Shown here: positions 17,529 to 25,005 of the stretch, in pieces
Layout of the letters: each line of letters begins with the position of its first letter
How positions within the stretch are numbered: position 1 is the first letter of the stretch
Source of the DNA: a candidate division NC10 bacterium CSP1-5
Lineage (GTDB): Bacteria > Methylomirabilota > Methylomirabilia > Methylomirabilales > CSP1-5
Length of the DNA stretch: 64,000 nucleotides
Direction: 5' to 3'
Assembly: GCA_001443495.1 (NCBI GenBank)
Contig: LDXR01000001.1
Coordinates: 1-64,000 of the forward strand
Translations under genes and position numbers: made by a program
The notes under the pieces: generated by a model
What the model saw: only the letters and a program-made list of their open reading frames with translations
What the model was told of the DNA's origin: nothing
Database searches by the model: none

Positions 17529-18937
17529 TATCTTCGGCGCCGGCTGGAAGAGGGGATCTTGAGCTGTCCCCGATACTTGGCGACGGTCCGACGCGCGATC
17601 TCGATCCCCTGTTGCCGCAACATCTCGACAATCTTCTGGTCCGAGAGGGGCTTCCCCGTGTCTTCCGCCGTGAGCAGCCGCCGGACCAGCTCTTTGACGG
17701 TGAGCGAAGATACCGCCTCGCCATCGACGGCGTGGACCCCCCGGTGAAAGAAGTACTTGAGCTCAAAGAGACCTTGCGGGGTATGCACGTACTTGTTGGT
17801 GGTGACGCGGCTCACGGTCGACTCGTGCATGCTGATATCTTCCGCCACCTCCTTGAGGGTCAGGGGGCGCATCTCGGTAATCCCCTTGTCCAGGAACTGC
17901 CGTTGAAATTTCACGATCGAGTCAGTCACTTTGAAGAGGGTGCGCTGGCGCTGCTCAATGGAGCGGATCAGCCAGAGGGCGGACCGCATCTTGCCCTCGA
18001 CGTACTCCCGGGTCTCCTTCGAATTTGCCCGCCCCTTGCTCAACAGCCCGCGGTAGTACGAGCTGATCCGAAGGCGGGGAAGGCCATCCTCGTTGAGGAC
18101 AACCACAAAGCGATCGTCGACCTTGAGGATATACACGTCCGCGGTAATGTAGCGGGGCTCCTCGGTGCTGAAGGTGCGCCCTGGCTTCGGCTCAAGGGAA
18201 CAGACCAGGAGGAGGGCATCCTGGACCGCCTTGATGGGGATCTTCAGCTTCTCGGCAATCCTCGTGAGATAGCGCCCCTCCAGGTCCGTCAGGTGGTTAT
18301 CGATCAGCGTCCGCGCCAGAGAGACCTCCGGTCCGCCCTTCAGGCTATCGACTTGCAAGAGAAGGCACTCCCGCAGGTCTCGCGCCGCCACCCCGCTGGG
18401 ATCGAAGGTCTGGACCAACCTGAGCGCCTCCTCCAACACCGAGACGGGCGTGGATGTCTTTCCCCGCAGCTCTTCCAGGCTGAGTTTCAGATATCCGTTT
18501 TCGTCGAGATTGCCGATGATCTCAGTGGCCCAATGAATGCAGACGGGATCGGAGGTGGATAGGTACAGCTGAAAGACGAGGTGGTCCGCCAGGGAGCGAG
18601 GTCGGGTCAGGCGTTCCTCGGGGGACCAATGCTCAACCTCTTCTCGCGGGAATTCACGGCGATAGTCCGAGGCATCCTGCAGGTAGCTCTCCCAGTCGAA
18701 ATCCGAAATGCGGTCGTCGTCCGTTTGCGGCTCTTCATCCTGAGAAGCCTCCGTCGAAACCTGCCCGTCTTCCAATACAAGCTCTTCGTCTAGGACCGGA
18801 TTCTCTTCCAGCTCCTGTCGGACCGCCTGGATCAACTCCATCCGAGAGAGCTGCAGCAGGCCAATGGCCTGTTGCAGCGATTGGGTCATGATCATCCGCT
18901 GGGTTTGACGCAGGCTGAGGCGCAGTTCCATGGCCAT
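17525..18937 (-). CDS. rpoN: RNA polymerase sigma-54 factor
   Basis: RpoN directs polymerase to -24/-12 promoters and needs an AAA+ activator. The 470-residue protein begins with the glutamine/leucine-rich activator-interacting region (LRLSLRQTQRMIMTQSLQQAIGLLQLS), followed by an acidic region, the core-binding domain, and the C-terminal RpoN box ARRTVAKYR at 448-456. It sits between lptB and hpf, the usual position. Two candidate sigma-54 promoters lie at 35062-35080 and 37880-37896. Confidence 0.97.
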   Translation of the reverse strand: MAMELRLSLRQTQRMIMTQSLQQAIGLLQLSRMELIQAVRQELEENPVLDEELVLEDGQVSTEASQDEEPQTDDDRISDFDWESYLQDASDYRREFPREEVEHWSPEERLTRPRSLADHLVFQLYLSTSDPVCIHWATEIIGNLDENGYLKLSLEELRGKTSTPVSVLEEALRLVQTFDPSGVAARDLRECLLLQVDSLKGGPEVSLARTLIDNHLTDLEGRYLTRIAEKLKIPIKAVQDALLLVCSLEPKPGRTFSTEEPRYITADVYILKVDDRFVVVLNEDGLPRLRISSYYRGLLSKGRANSKETREYVEGKMRSALWLIRSIEQRQRTLFKVTDSIVKFQRQFLDKGITEMRPLTLKEVAEDISMHESTVSRVTTNKYVHTPQGLFELKYFFHRGVHAVDGEAVSSLTVKELVRRLLTAEDTGKPLSDQKIVEMLRQQGIEIARRTVAKYRGQLKIPSSSRRRRY

Positions 18938-18953
18938 GGCTGTTCAGCTCACC

Positions 18954-19826
18954 TTACAAGGTGAAACGCTCCCCCAGGTAGATCTCTCGAGCCTTTTGAT
19001 CGGCGGCCAGCTCAGACGCCGTCCCCGACAACAGGACCTCTCCGTGATGGATGATATAGGCGCGGTCGACGGTTTGCAATGTCTCTCGCACATTATGATC
19101 GGTGATGAGGAGACCGATCCCGCGGCGCTTCAGCTGCATCAACAGGCTCTGAAGATCGCAGACAGCGATGGGATCGATCCCGGCAAAGGGCTCATCCAGG
19201 AGGATAAAGGTAGGAGACGTCGCCAGGGCCCGCGCGATCTCGGTCCGCCGCCGCTCCCCCCCCGAGAGGCTATAGGCCGGTGCGTCGGCCAGGTGCGCGA
19301 TGCTCAGTTCGTGGAGCAAATGATCTGCTCGTTCCTTGCGCTCCGCCGCGCTCAGCGGAAGGATCTCGAGGATGGCCATCAGATTCTCCTTGACCGTCAG
19401 CCGGCGGAAGACCGATGCCTCCTGGGGGAGAAACCCTATCCCGCGTCGAGCCCGCTCGTACACGGGCAGGGAGGTGATCTCTTCACCATTCAGCACCACA
19501 CGACCGCGGTCGGGCCGGATCAGGCCAAGGATCATGTAGAAGGTCGTCGTTTTCCCCGCGCCGTTCGGTCCCAGCAGTCCGACCACCTCGCCCGGTTGGA
19601 TGGCAATGCTCACCCCCGAAACGACTCGTCTCTCCTTGAAGGCCTTGACCAAGTCCTCGGCCCGAAGACCATCCGCGGGAGTGTCCCCCCCTAGCCTGAT
19701 GACAGATCCGTGACTCACCACACCGGGCTTCGGAACCGCAGCGACCGGGGGAGCAGCCGCCTTGGCAACCGGCTTGACCCTTTTAGCCTTGGGCCTGCGC
19801 CCCTTGGCATTTTCCCCGAGCTGCAC
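18954..19826 (-). CDS. lptB: LPS export ABC transporter ATP-binding protein LptB, with N-terminal extension
   Basis: LptB powers LPS extraction from the inner membrane with LptF, LptG and LptC. Walker A GPNGAGKT is at 86-93, the Q-loop [13 protein letters not shown], signature LSGGERRR, Walker [13 protein letters not shown] and switch ITDHNVRET follow, all typical of LptB. Unusually the ABC domain is preceded by about 53 residues rich in Lys, Ala, Pro and Val. The GTG at 19826 that gives this extension has a good Shine-Dalgarno (GGGGAGGGG), so the extension is probably translated. lptF and lptG are at 50586-52846. Confidence 0.95.
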   Translation of the reverse strand: MQLGENAKGRRPKAKRVKPVAKAAAPPVAAVPKPGVVSHGSVIRLGGDTPADGLRAEDLVKAFKERRVVSGVSIAIQPGEVVGLLGPNGAGKTTTFYMILGLIRPDRGRVVLNGEEITSLPVYERARRGIGFLPQEASVFRRLTVKENLMAILEILPLSAAERKERADHLLHELSIAHLADAPAYSLSGGERRRTEIARALATSPTFILLDEPFAGIDPIAVCDLQSLLMQLKRRGIGLLITDHNVRETLQTVDRAYIIHHGEVLLSGTASELAADQKAREIYLGERFTL

Positions 19827-19905
19827 GCCTACCCCTCCCCGGCCCTTTCCTTTTCTCCTCGAACATCTACTGCTCGCTTCTATCTTTCACCAATCCTTCT
19901 CAGGT

Positions 19906-20328
19906 TCACCTCGCCTGTTCCGGCTGCTGCTTTGGATAGATCACGGCGGTCACGCGTCCCCTCTCCTTCCCTTCCAGCATGAGCCGGTCCTGAAGGACGT
20001 CGTAGGTCGCCTGCTCGGACATCGCCCTGGTCCCATCGCTCCGGGAGATCTGCACGTTGCCGATCGCCACCATCCGCTCGACGGCTTCCATTTTTTCATC
20101 GAACTCGAATTCCATTCGATCGGCGGTGACCGTGAGGTCAGTCGTCGTCGCCACCACATTTCCGGTGTAGACCGCCCGGCGTTCTTTTCTGCTCACCACC
20201 AGACGATCGGCGGTGACGGTGGTGGGCCGTCCTGTCCCTGTGCTCTCGGACGGAATTTCGCCGGCCATCGCAGACGCTGCGAAGAAGAGGAGCAGGGCAC
20301 CGCATGTCCATCCCGCGGAGCGCCTCAT
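19906..20328 (-). CDS. lptA: Periplasmic LPS transport protein LptA (OstA family)
   Basis: LptA bridges the periplasm as a beta-jellyroll oligomer carrying LPS to the outer membrane. The 140-residue protein has a signal peptide (GALLLFFAASAMAG, cleavage about residue 22) and the OstA-like repeat pattern TVTADRLVVSRKERRAVYTGNVVA and LTVTADRMEFEF. It overlaps lptC by 4 bp. Confidence 0.9.
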   Translation of the reverse strand: MRRSAGWTCGALLLFFAASAMAGEIPSESTGTGRPTTVTADRLVVSRKERRAVYTGNVVATTTDLTVTADRMEFEFDEKMEAVERMVAIGNVQISRSDGTRAMSEQATYDVLQDRLMLEGKERGRVTAVIYPKQQPEQAR

Positions 20329-20909
20329 CGCCGTTGCTCCGCGCTTCCAGAGAGGGTGACCTGGGAGGTGATCCGTTCACGGATGATCATCCGCTCCAAG
20401 ACGGTGTCGGCCTCCATCCCCTTTCCCCGAATCTGGACTCCCGCCTTCTCGATGACGACCGGGGCGTCGGTCGTGATCCGCCGGTTCCCCGCGGACCACT
20501 TCAGGGACTCGGACAAGATCCGTGGCCCCTGGCTCGATTCACAGCGGACGCGGCCGGTGAGCTGGACGTCCTTGGTCTTCAGGTCCACGACGGCCTTGTC
20601 GGCGAAGCAGATCACCCGTTCCTCGCCCCGGTAGATGGTGATCTGCACGGGATGGACCACCCGGGTGAGGACGGCTATCCCTCGCCCCTCAAATACCTCC
20701 GCCCTGTCCGCCTCGACGTCCCACAGCCGTTTCCCTTTCAGTGTCTCTGTGATCCGAAAACGCTCGATCGCCGCACCGGGCCCCGAGCCAGAGGGAGCCT
20801 CGGTGGAAGGCCTCGCCTGCCCTGTTGCCACCTGCACATCGCCGGAGGCGAGAAAATTCAGCCCCGTGAGAACGATTGCCAGCCCTAGAAAACGCAACGG
20901 GAGCCTCAC
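20325..20909 (-). CDS. lptC: LPS export protein LptC
   Basis: LptC is the bitopic inner membrane protein that passes LPS from LptFGB to LptA. The 194-residue protein has an N-terminal membrane anchor (LGLAIVLTGLNFLASG) and a jellyroll domain with the alternating pattern LWDVEADRAEVF, ITIYRGEERVICFADKAVVDLKTKDVQLTG. Sequence conservation in this family is low; the identification relies on fold pattern, size and position directly before lptA and lptB. Confidence 0.85.
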   Translation of the reverse strand: MRLPLRFLGLAIVLTGLNFLASGDVQVATGQARPSTEAPSGSGPGAAIERFRITETLKGKRLWDVEADRAEVFEGRGIAVLTRVVHPVQITIYRGEERVICFADKAVVDLKTKDVQLTGRVRCESSQGPRILSESLKWSAGNRRITTDAPVVIEKAGVQIRGKGMEADTVLERMIIRERITSQVTLSGSAEQRR

Positions 20910-20996
20910 AGTGCATTTTCCATACCATAGCGGTCGGGGGGAAGTAAAGGGGAAAGCCGGGACCGCGCATTGCGTCAGGACCCACAGAGGGATGGA

Positions 20997-22166
20997 TCAG
21001 GCGAAGGCGCTCAGGCCCGTGATGTCCCGGCCTAAGATGAGGGTATGGATTTCGTGTGTCCCCTCATAGGTGTAGAGCGTCTCCAGATTCAGCATGTGAC
21101 GAATCACCGGGTACTCATCCACGATACCGGCAGCCCCTAGAATCTCCCGGGCCAGCCGGGCGATCTCTCTTGCCTTCTCCACGTTGTTCATCTTGGCCAG
21201 AGAGATATGGGTATGGTGGACGCGACCCGCCCCTTTCAGTTGGCCGAGTCGGAGGCAGAGAAGCTGAGCCTTGGTGATTTCGGTGAGCATCCTGACCAGC
21301 TTCTGTTGCACCAATTGAAATCCGGCGATGGGCCGGCCAAACTGGACCCGGGCCTTGGCATACTTGAGGGCCGCGTCGTAGCAGGCCGTGGCCGCGCCCA
21401 CGGCTCCCCAAGCGATGCCGTACCGCGCCTGATCGAGGCACATGAAGGCCGCCTTCAGGCCTTGCTCGCTCCCGGGGAGGAGACTCGCGCTGGGAATGCG
21501 ACAATCCTGGAAGATGAGCTCGGAAGTGATCGAGGCACGGAGCGAGAATTTCCCGTGGATCTCACGTGCGCTGAATCCCGGGGTCCCCTTCTCGACCAAG
21601 AAGCCGCGAATCCCTTCCTCGGTCCGGGCCCACACCACGGCGACATCGGCGATGGTCCCATTGGTGATCCACAGCTTGCTCCCATTCAGCACGTAGTGGT
21701 CGCCCCGTCGGACGGCCTTGGTGACCATGCCCGCCGGATCCGAGCCGTGGTCCGACTCGGTGAGCCCGAAACACGCCACCTTTTCGCCCCTCGCGAGGCG
21801 CGGAAGCCAGTCCATCTTCTGCGTCTCGGTCCCGAAGGCGTAGATCGGGTACATGGCCAAGGCCCCCTGGACCGAGGCGAAACTCCTGAGGCCGCTGTCC
21901 CCTCGCTCGAGCTCCTGCATGATGAGCCCGTAGGCGACCTCACTGATCCCGGCACACCCGTAGCCGTGAAGATTGGCCCCCAACACCCCCAGTTCCCCCA
22001 GGCGTGGGATGAGCTCCACCGGGAATGTCCCCCGCCGGTGGTGCGCTTCGATGAGTGGGAGGACCTCGGCGTCGACGAAGGTGCGGACCGTCTCTCGGAC
22101 CAGGCGTTCTTCGTCCGAATACAGTTCATCCACGCGATAGTAATCAAGGCCAGTGAATGGCTCCAT
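20997..22166 (-). CDS. gcdH: Acyl-CoA dehydrogenase of the glutaryl-CoA dehydrogenase type
   Basis: The enzyme oxidatively decarboxylates glutaryl-CoA to crotonyl-CoA in lysine/aromatic degradation, passing electrons to ETF. The 389-residue protein has the three acyl-CoA dehydrogenase domains; the segment GLRSFASVQGALAMYPIYAF, the FGLTESDHGSDP substrate/FAD loop and FGRPIAGFQLVQQKLVRM are close to glutaryl-CoA dehydrogenases, and the catalytic Glu is in LYTYEGTHEIHTL. The ATG at 22166 gives the family start; a frame 23 codons longer runs through leader hairpins. It has a TATAAT-type promoter and a leader of about 200 bases. Confidence 0.85.
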   Translation of the reverse strand: MEPFTGLDYYRVDELYSDEERLVRETVRTFVDAEVLPLIEAHHRRGTFPVELIPRLGELGVLGANLHGYGCAGISEVAYGLIMQELERGDSGLRSFASVQGALAMYPIYAFGTETQKMDWLPRLARGEKVACFGLTESDHGSDPAGMVTKAVRRGDHYVLNGSKLWITNGTIADVAVVWARTEEGIRGFLVEKGTPGFSAREIHGKFSLRASITSELIFQDCRIPSASLLPGSEQGLKAAFMCLDQARYGIAWGAVGAATACYDAALKYAKARVQFGRPIAGFQLVQQKLVRMLTEITKAQLLCLRLGQLKGAGRVHHTHISLAKMNNVEKAREIARLAREILGAAGIVDEYPVIRHMLNLETLYTYEGTHEIHTLILGRDITGLSAFA

Positions 22167-22371
22167 GGTGATCTCTACGAGAGAATGGGAGATGACTTGC
22201 GAGAGCACGATATCACGACCGCTCAGGGAAGACAACCCTCGGTCCTGTCCCTGAGGGAGGGGAGGAATACCCTGATGCGATGTTCTCAGGGTGCGAAGGC
22301 CACTGTCACTCTCATCCGCTGCTTGTGGTGTGACACGCCTCGATGCCGCGACCTCCTTCGACTCCGATGAT
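22167..22371 (-). promoter_or_regulatory. Long structured 5' leader of gcdH
   Basis: If transcription starts about 7 bases after the TATAAT at 22379-22384, the leader is about 205 nt. It contains two clear stem-loops: ACCCTGA/TCAGGGT (22269-22275 with 22286-22292) and CTCAGGGA/TCCCTGAG (22222-22229 with 22248-22255). The arms of the two hairpins share CCCTGA/TCAGGG, so they could pair alternatively with each other. I do not recognise a known riboswitch class. Confidence 0.4.
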
Positions 22372-22378
22372 TCTTCTT

Positions 22379-22384
22379 ATTATA
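22379..22384 (-). promoter_or_regulatory. TATAAT -10 box for gcdH
   Basis: A perfect TATAAT on the minus strand lies directly downstream of the GC hairpin at 22392-22410. No convincing -35 box is present at the right distance, since that position is taken by the hairpin, so an activator or extended -10 contact may be needed. Confidence 0.4.
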
Positions 22385-22391
22385 AGTACGG

Positions 22392-22410
22392 CTGGGGGGA
22401 ATCCCCCCAG
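22392..22410 (-). terminator. All-GC hairpin after the lysine-rich micro-ORFs
   Basis: CTGGGGGG and CCCCCCAG pair perfectly over 8 bp around a three-base loop, 13 bases after the stop of the second micro-ORF. The trailing sequence is only weakly T-rich, so it may be a factor-assisted terminator or a boundary element before the gcdH promoter. Confidence 0.5.
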
Positions 22411-22423
22411 CGAGGCACCATCC

Positions 22424-22468
22424 CTATTTCTTTTTCTTGGAGCCTCCCTTTTTCTTTTTCTTCGCCAT
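22424..22468 (-). CDS. Lysine-rich microprotein, 14 residues
   Basis: The frame from the ATG at 22466-22468 encodes MAKKKKKGGSKKKK and ends in TAG. Ten of 14 residues are lysine. It is preceded by AAGGGGGTGA six bases before the ATG, a near-perfect complement to the 16S rRNA 3' end. Upstream bases from AAGGAAAGGGGGTGA to the ATG are almost identical to those before the sister ORF at 22540-22581. Length is below any annotation threshold. Possible roles are nucleic-acid or ribosome binding, membrane interaction, or a leader peptide that senses lysine charging; none is shown. Confidence 0.5.
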   Translation of the reverse strand: MAKKKKKGGSKKKK

Positions 22469-22539
22469 CCAGTCTCACCCCCTTTCCTTGCAGGGTATCC
22501 CCGCATCTGCGCAAATCACCACTTCGATGTTCTGTCTTC

Positions 22540-22581
22540 TTATCTCTTCTTCTTGCCAGCTGCCTTCTTCTTCTTTGCCAT
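22540..22581 (-). CDS. Lysine-rich microprotein, 13 residues
   Basis: The frame from the ATG at 22579-22581 encodes MAKKKKAAGKKKR and ends in TAA. It has the same MAKKKK start and the same leader (GGAAAGGGGGTGAAACTGA before the ATG) as the downstream ORF, while the intervening DNA is unlike, as expected for a duplicated and maintained coding unit. It is the first ORF after the TATAAT at 22640-22645. Codons AAG predominate. Function unknown. Confidence 0.5.
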   Translation of the reverse strand: MAKKKKAAGKKKR

Positions 22582-22639
22582 TCAGTTTCACCCCCTTTCC
22601 TCGCATCCCCCGCGACTCTGTCCGGGGGACGGGTTGTAC

Positions 22640-22645
22640 ATTATA
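22640..22645 (-). promoter_or_regulatory. TATAAT -10 box for the micro-ORF unit
   Basis: A perfect TATAAT on the minus strand overlaps the TAA stop codon of the HEPN gene. The hexamer about 17 bases upstream is a poor -35. It lies about 60 bases before the first micro-ORF. Confidence 0.4.
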
Positions 22646-23090
22646 AGAGGCGCGCCTGAGGGTCTTTCGCATAGACGCGCTTGGCTACGACCCCCACCCA
22701 TTGTTCGGCGATGTTCAGCGTCGCCTCGAGCTCATACAAGGAAATCGGGCGATCCGCCCACTCCAAGAAATGCTGCCCCTTCTTCCGGACCTGCTCGAGG
22801 TCGTCGAGCGTGGAGCCCTCGCCCTCACCGACAAGGGAGCCGGCGATCTGGAGGAGCGTTCGCGTCTGATCCCGTCCCCTGGGACGGAAGCCTTCCGCCA
22901 GCATGAGGGCGCGAGCTGCTCGGAGAACGGCGTGTACGGCAACGACATAAGCCCATTCTGCATCGGTCCCCACTACGGCCTGTGCGGTTTTGAGGTCCTT
23001 CTGCGCCCTGGCCATGAGACGATTCGCACCGGGCAGGTCCGGATCAACCGCCTCCACCAAGCCTTTGGCCTTGAGTTGCTCAAAGATCAT
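22641..23090 (-). CDS. HEPN-domain protein
   Basis: The 149-residue all-helical protein has the HEPN pattern: AQKDLKTAQAVVG in the first helix, AYVVAVHAVLRAARALMLAEGFRPRG in the central hairpin, and an R-X4-H motif (RKKGQH) in the region where catalytic HEPN RNases carry it, although the second usual histidine position is replaced by arginine. It overlaps the upstream nucleotidyltransferase-like gene by 11 bp. HEPN/MNT pairs are typically toxin-antitoxin modules in which the nucleotidyltransferase silences a HEPN RNase, often by AMP addition. Confidence 0.75.
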   Translation of the reverse strand: MIFEQLKAKGLVEAVDPDLPGANRLMARAQKDLKTAQAVVGTDAEWAYVVAVHAVLRAARALMLAEGFRPRGRDQTRTLLQIAGSLVGEGEGSTLDDLEQVRKKGQHFLEWADRPISLYELEATLNIAEQWVGVVAKRVYAKDPQARLL

Positions 23091-23640
23091 GGATTGACCC
23101 GATCAGAGGAATCGTCCTCCCCTGCAGAACCTCCCGCAGGAAAGGGTCCCCCTCCGCCTTTCGTCGCTGGAGCTCCCGCTCGTCAAAGACCAGATAATTG
23201 ATGCTCCGGCCGATGCGCAGCTCCAGGGCCGCCACCACCCGATTCAATTGCGCCATGTGAGGCCGCCCCATCACCAACACGTCAATGGCCTCACCCTCCG
23301 GGACCTCGGGTTTGCCGAAGAGTAGGGCCACCCGGATTCCGGCCACACCCCGAAGCGCTTCGCCGATCGCCTGGGGAACCCCTCGTGTCTTATCGATGAT
23401 GGCCTTGAGTTCCGGATAGAGAGGGAAGGTCTTGTTGACGATGTAATAGCGGAGATTGCCAACCTTGCTGCTCGTGAGGAGGCCTGCCTTCTCCAAATTG
23501 TCCAGCTCCCGCTTGATCCCCGAGATATCGCGCTTGAGCTCTCTCGCAATTTCCCTCACGTAGTATCGTTGGTCTTGACGGCTCAAAAACAGTTCGAGCA
23601 ATTGCACCCGGGTTTCAGACGAAAAGAGCTTATCCAGCAT
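23080..23640 (-). CDS. Winged-helix plus degenerate nucleotidyltransferase protein, HEPN partner
   Basis: The 186-residue protein has an N-terminal winged helix (RVQLLELFLSRQDQRYYVREIARELKRD, then the wing) and a C-terminal MNT-like fold. The usual GS-X10-DxD nucleotidyltransferase signature is reduced to FGKPEVPEGEAIDVLVMG, keeping one acidic residue, so catalysis is doubtful. Such fusions are known as partners of HEPN proteins and could autoregulate the operon through the winged helix. In-frame ATGs up to 23673 lie upstream of the inferred -10 box, so the ATG at 23640 is the better start. Confidence 0.7.
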   Translation of the reverse strand: MLDKLFSSETRVQLLELFLSRQDQRYYVREIARELKRDISGIKRELDNLEKAGLLTSSKVGNLRYYIVNKTFPLYPELKAIIDKTRGVPQAIGEALRGVAGIRVALLFGKPEVPEGEAIDVLVMGRPHMAQLNRVVAALELRIGRSINYLVFDERELQRRKAEGDPFLREVLQGRTIPLIGSIHDL

Positions 23641-23661
23641 CCGAGTTTGCCCCTGATGAAG

Positions 23662-23691
23662 TGAATACATCATAAGTTACTTTTTTGTCAA
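23662..23691 (-). promoter_or_regulatory. Sigma-70 promoter of the HEPN/MNT operon
   Basis: A perfect TTGACA (23686-23691, minus strand) is followed after 18 bases by TATTCA (23662-23667) in a clearly AT-rich stretch with an upstream A/T tract. This fixes the likely start of transcription near 23655 and excludes the upstream ATG codons. Confidence 0.6.
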
Positions 23692-23973
23692 CAGTTTTTT
23701 TCACCTTCTCCGAAAAACCTTCTCGAAGGTGCAAGATACCTGTTTTCGGTTCAGGGTTGTTCTTGAGAGCGGCGGGAAGTCCCCGGCAAGGCTGGGGTCT
23801 CTTCGACGGGCGTGACATACTCGAACCATTGCCACGATCTTCGACGAAATCCGAAAGGAATAGACCACGGCTTAACTAAGGGAATCGAGGCTATTCCCAC
23901 GTCAAGACCGCCCATGTGTGCAGAACCAGGCTGCTCCAGTCTCTTCGAAGCTTAGAATGAGCGGATCGTTGAC
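23692..23973. other. 282-bp non-coding gap
   Basis: Between the HEPN/MNT promoter and the end of the OB-HD gene I see no supported gene, tRNA or clear repeat. The part up to about 23760 and that near 23860-23970 are AT-richer than the surroundings. Two GATCTTCGACG-like words occur but do not form an array. Confidence 0.5.
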
Positions 23974-23990
23974 GAATTGTCTCACAATTC
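23974..23990. terminator. Hairpin spanning the stop codon of the OB-HD gene
   Basis: GAATTGT and ACAATTC pair perfectly over 7 bp around a three-base loop, and the TGA stop of the gene (23982-23984) falls in the loop and stem. No T-run follows, so it is termination-like only in shape. Confidence 0.4.
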
Positions 23991-24986
23991 CTCCCGCCCT
24001 TCTCCCAGCGTCTCCCCGGGCGCCTCGGGTTCCCCAAAGAAGAGCGGGCGCTCGAAGCTTCGATGAAAAACGGTCCACCCCTCCCGATACGGGTCGGGGT
24101 GAAGTCTGGCCAGCTTCAAAAAGAGGTTGATCTTCCCATCCAGGTTCTCCACCGCATGCAGAATCATGGCCTCCACCGTCTTCGGCCGCCGTGGCGATCC
24201 CCATGCGTACTCCCCATGATGGCTCAGGATGTTGTGGAGTAGCTCCAGCCGAAGTCCCGGCGGGAAGTCGGGGATCTTTTCGATCTGTTCTTCAACAAAG
24301 AGCACGCCCTGGGTGATGTGGCCCAACAGCCGCCCTGCATCCGAGTAATCGAACCCGCGTTCCCATGTGAGTTCATGGATCTTGCCCACATCATGGAGGA
24401 TCGCGCTCGCGAGAAGCAGCTCCCGATCAACGGCCCCTCCGTAATGGGCGGCGATGGTCTCGCACAGCCTCACCACCGATACGGTGTGCTCCAACAGCCC
24501 TCCGAGGTACGCATGGTGAAGCTCCTTGGCCGCCGGGGCGGCGGCAAAGGCTTCGCCGAAGCCTTCCGCCTCGAAGATGCTCGTGAAGAGACGCTTGAGC
24601 GGCTCGTTCGTGAAGGCGCGGATCGTCTGGGTAAGAGAGGCGAGCATCGAGGGCACATCCGCGCTGGTCGAGGGAAGAAAATCACGGAGGGCGGCCTCGC
24701 CCTCCCGCGCCAGGCGGAGCCGCTGAATGGTGAGTTGCAATCCTCCCTGGTAACTCCCCACGACGCCCTGCACCTTCACCAGATCACCCTCTCGGATCTG
24801 TTCCCCGATACCGTCCGCGTCTTCCCACATCACCGCGGGAAGCTCCCCTGTCCCATCGCCGAGCACAAGCGTCACAAACGGTTCGCCTGTCTTGCGGAGG
24901 CGGCGCTGGGGATTTCGCACCTGGAAAAAGGAGGTCACGGGTTCGTTGAGCTTCAGATCTTTGACGGCCACCCGCTCCACCGTCAT
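23982..24986 (-). CDS. OB-fold/HD-domain 3'-5' exoribonuclease of the YhaM type
   Basis: The 334-residue protein has an N-terminal OB-fold nucleic-acid-binding domain (about 1-95; LVLGDGTGELPAVMWED, GDLVKVQGVVGSYQGGLQLTI) and an HD domain with GLLEHTVSVVRLC, the metal-binding HDVGKIHE and LLHNILSHHGEYAWGSPRRP segments. This arrangement is that of YhaM-like exonucleases. The ATG at 24986 has GAGGGA upstream; a longer frame overlaps the acyl-CoA synthetase gene and lacks similarity. Confidence 0.88.
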   Translation of the reverse strand: MTVERVAVKDLKLNEPVTSFFQVRNPQRRLRKTGEPFVTLVLGDGTGELPAVMWEDADGIGEQIREGDLVKVQGVVGSYQGGLQLTIQRLRLAREGEAALRDFLPSTSADVPSMLASLTQTIRAFTNEPLKRLFTSIFEAEGFGEAFAAAPAAKELHHAYLGGLLEHTVSVVRLCETIAAHYGGAVDRELLLASAILHDVGKIHELTWERGFDYSDAGRLLGHITQGVLFVEEQIEKIPDFPPGLRLELLHNILSHHGEYAWGSPRRPKTVEAMILHAVENLDGKINLFLKLARLHPDPYREGWTVFHRSFERPLFFGEPEAPGETLGEGREEL

Positions 24987-25005
24987 GGTGTTCCCTCGAC
25001 GGTCA

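Noticed and set aside
20910-20996. A promoter for lptC (TTTACT with TATGGA).
   Set aside because: Spacing and box matches are poor, so it was not listed.
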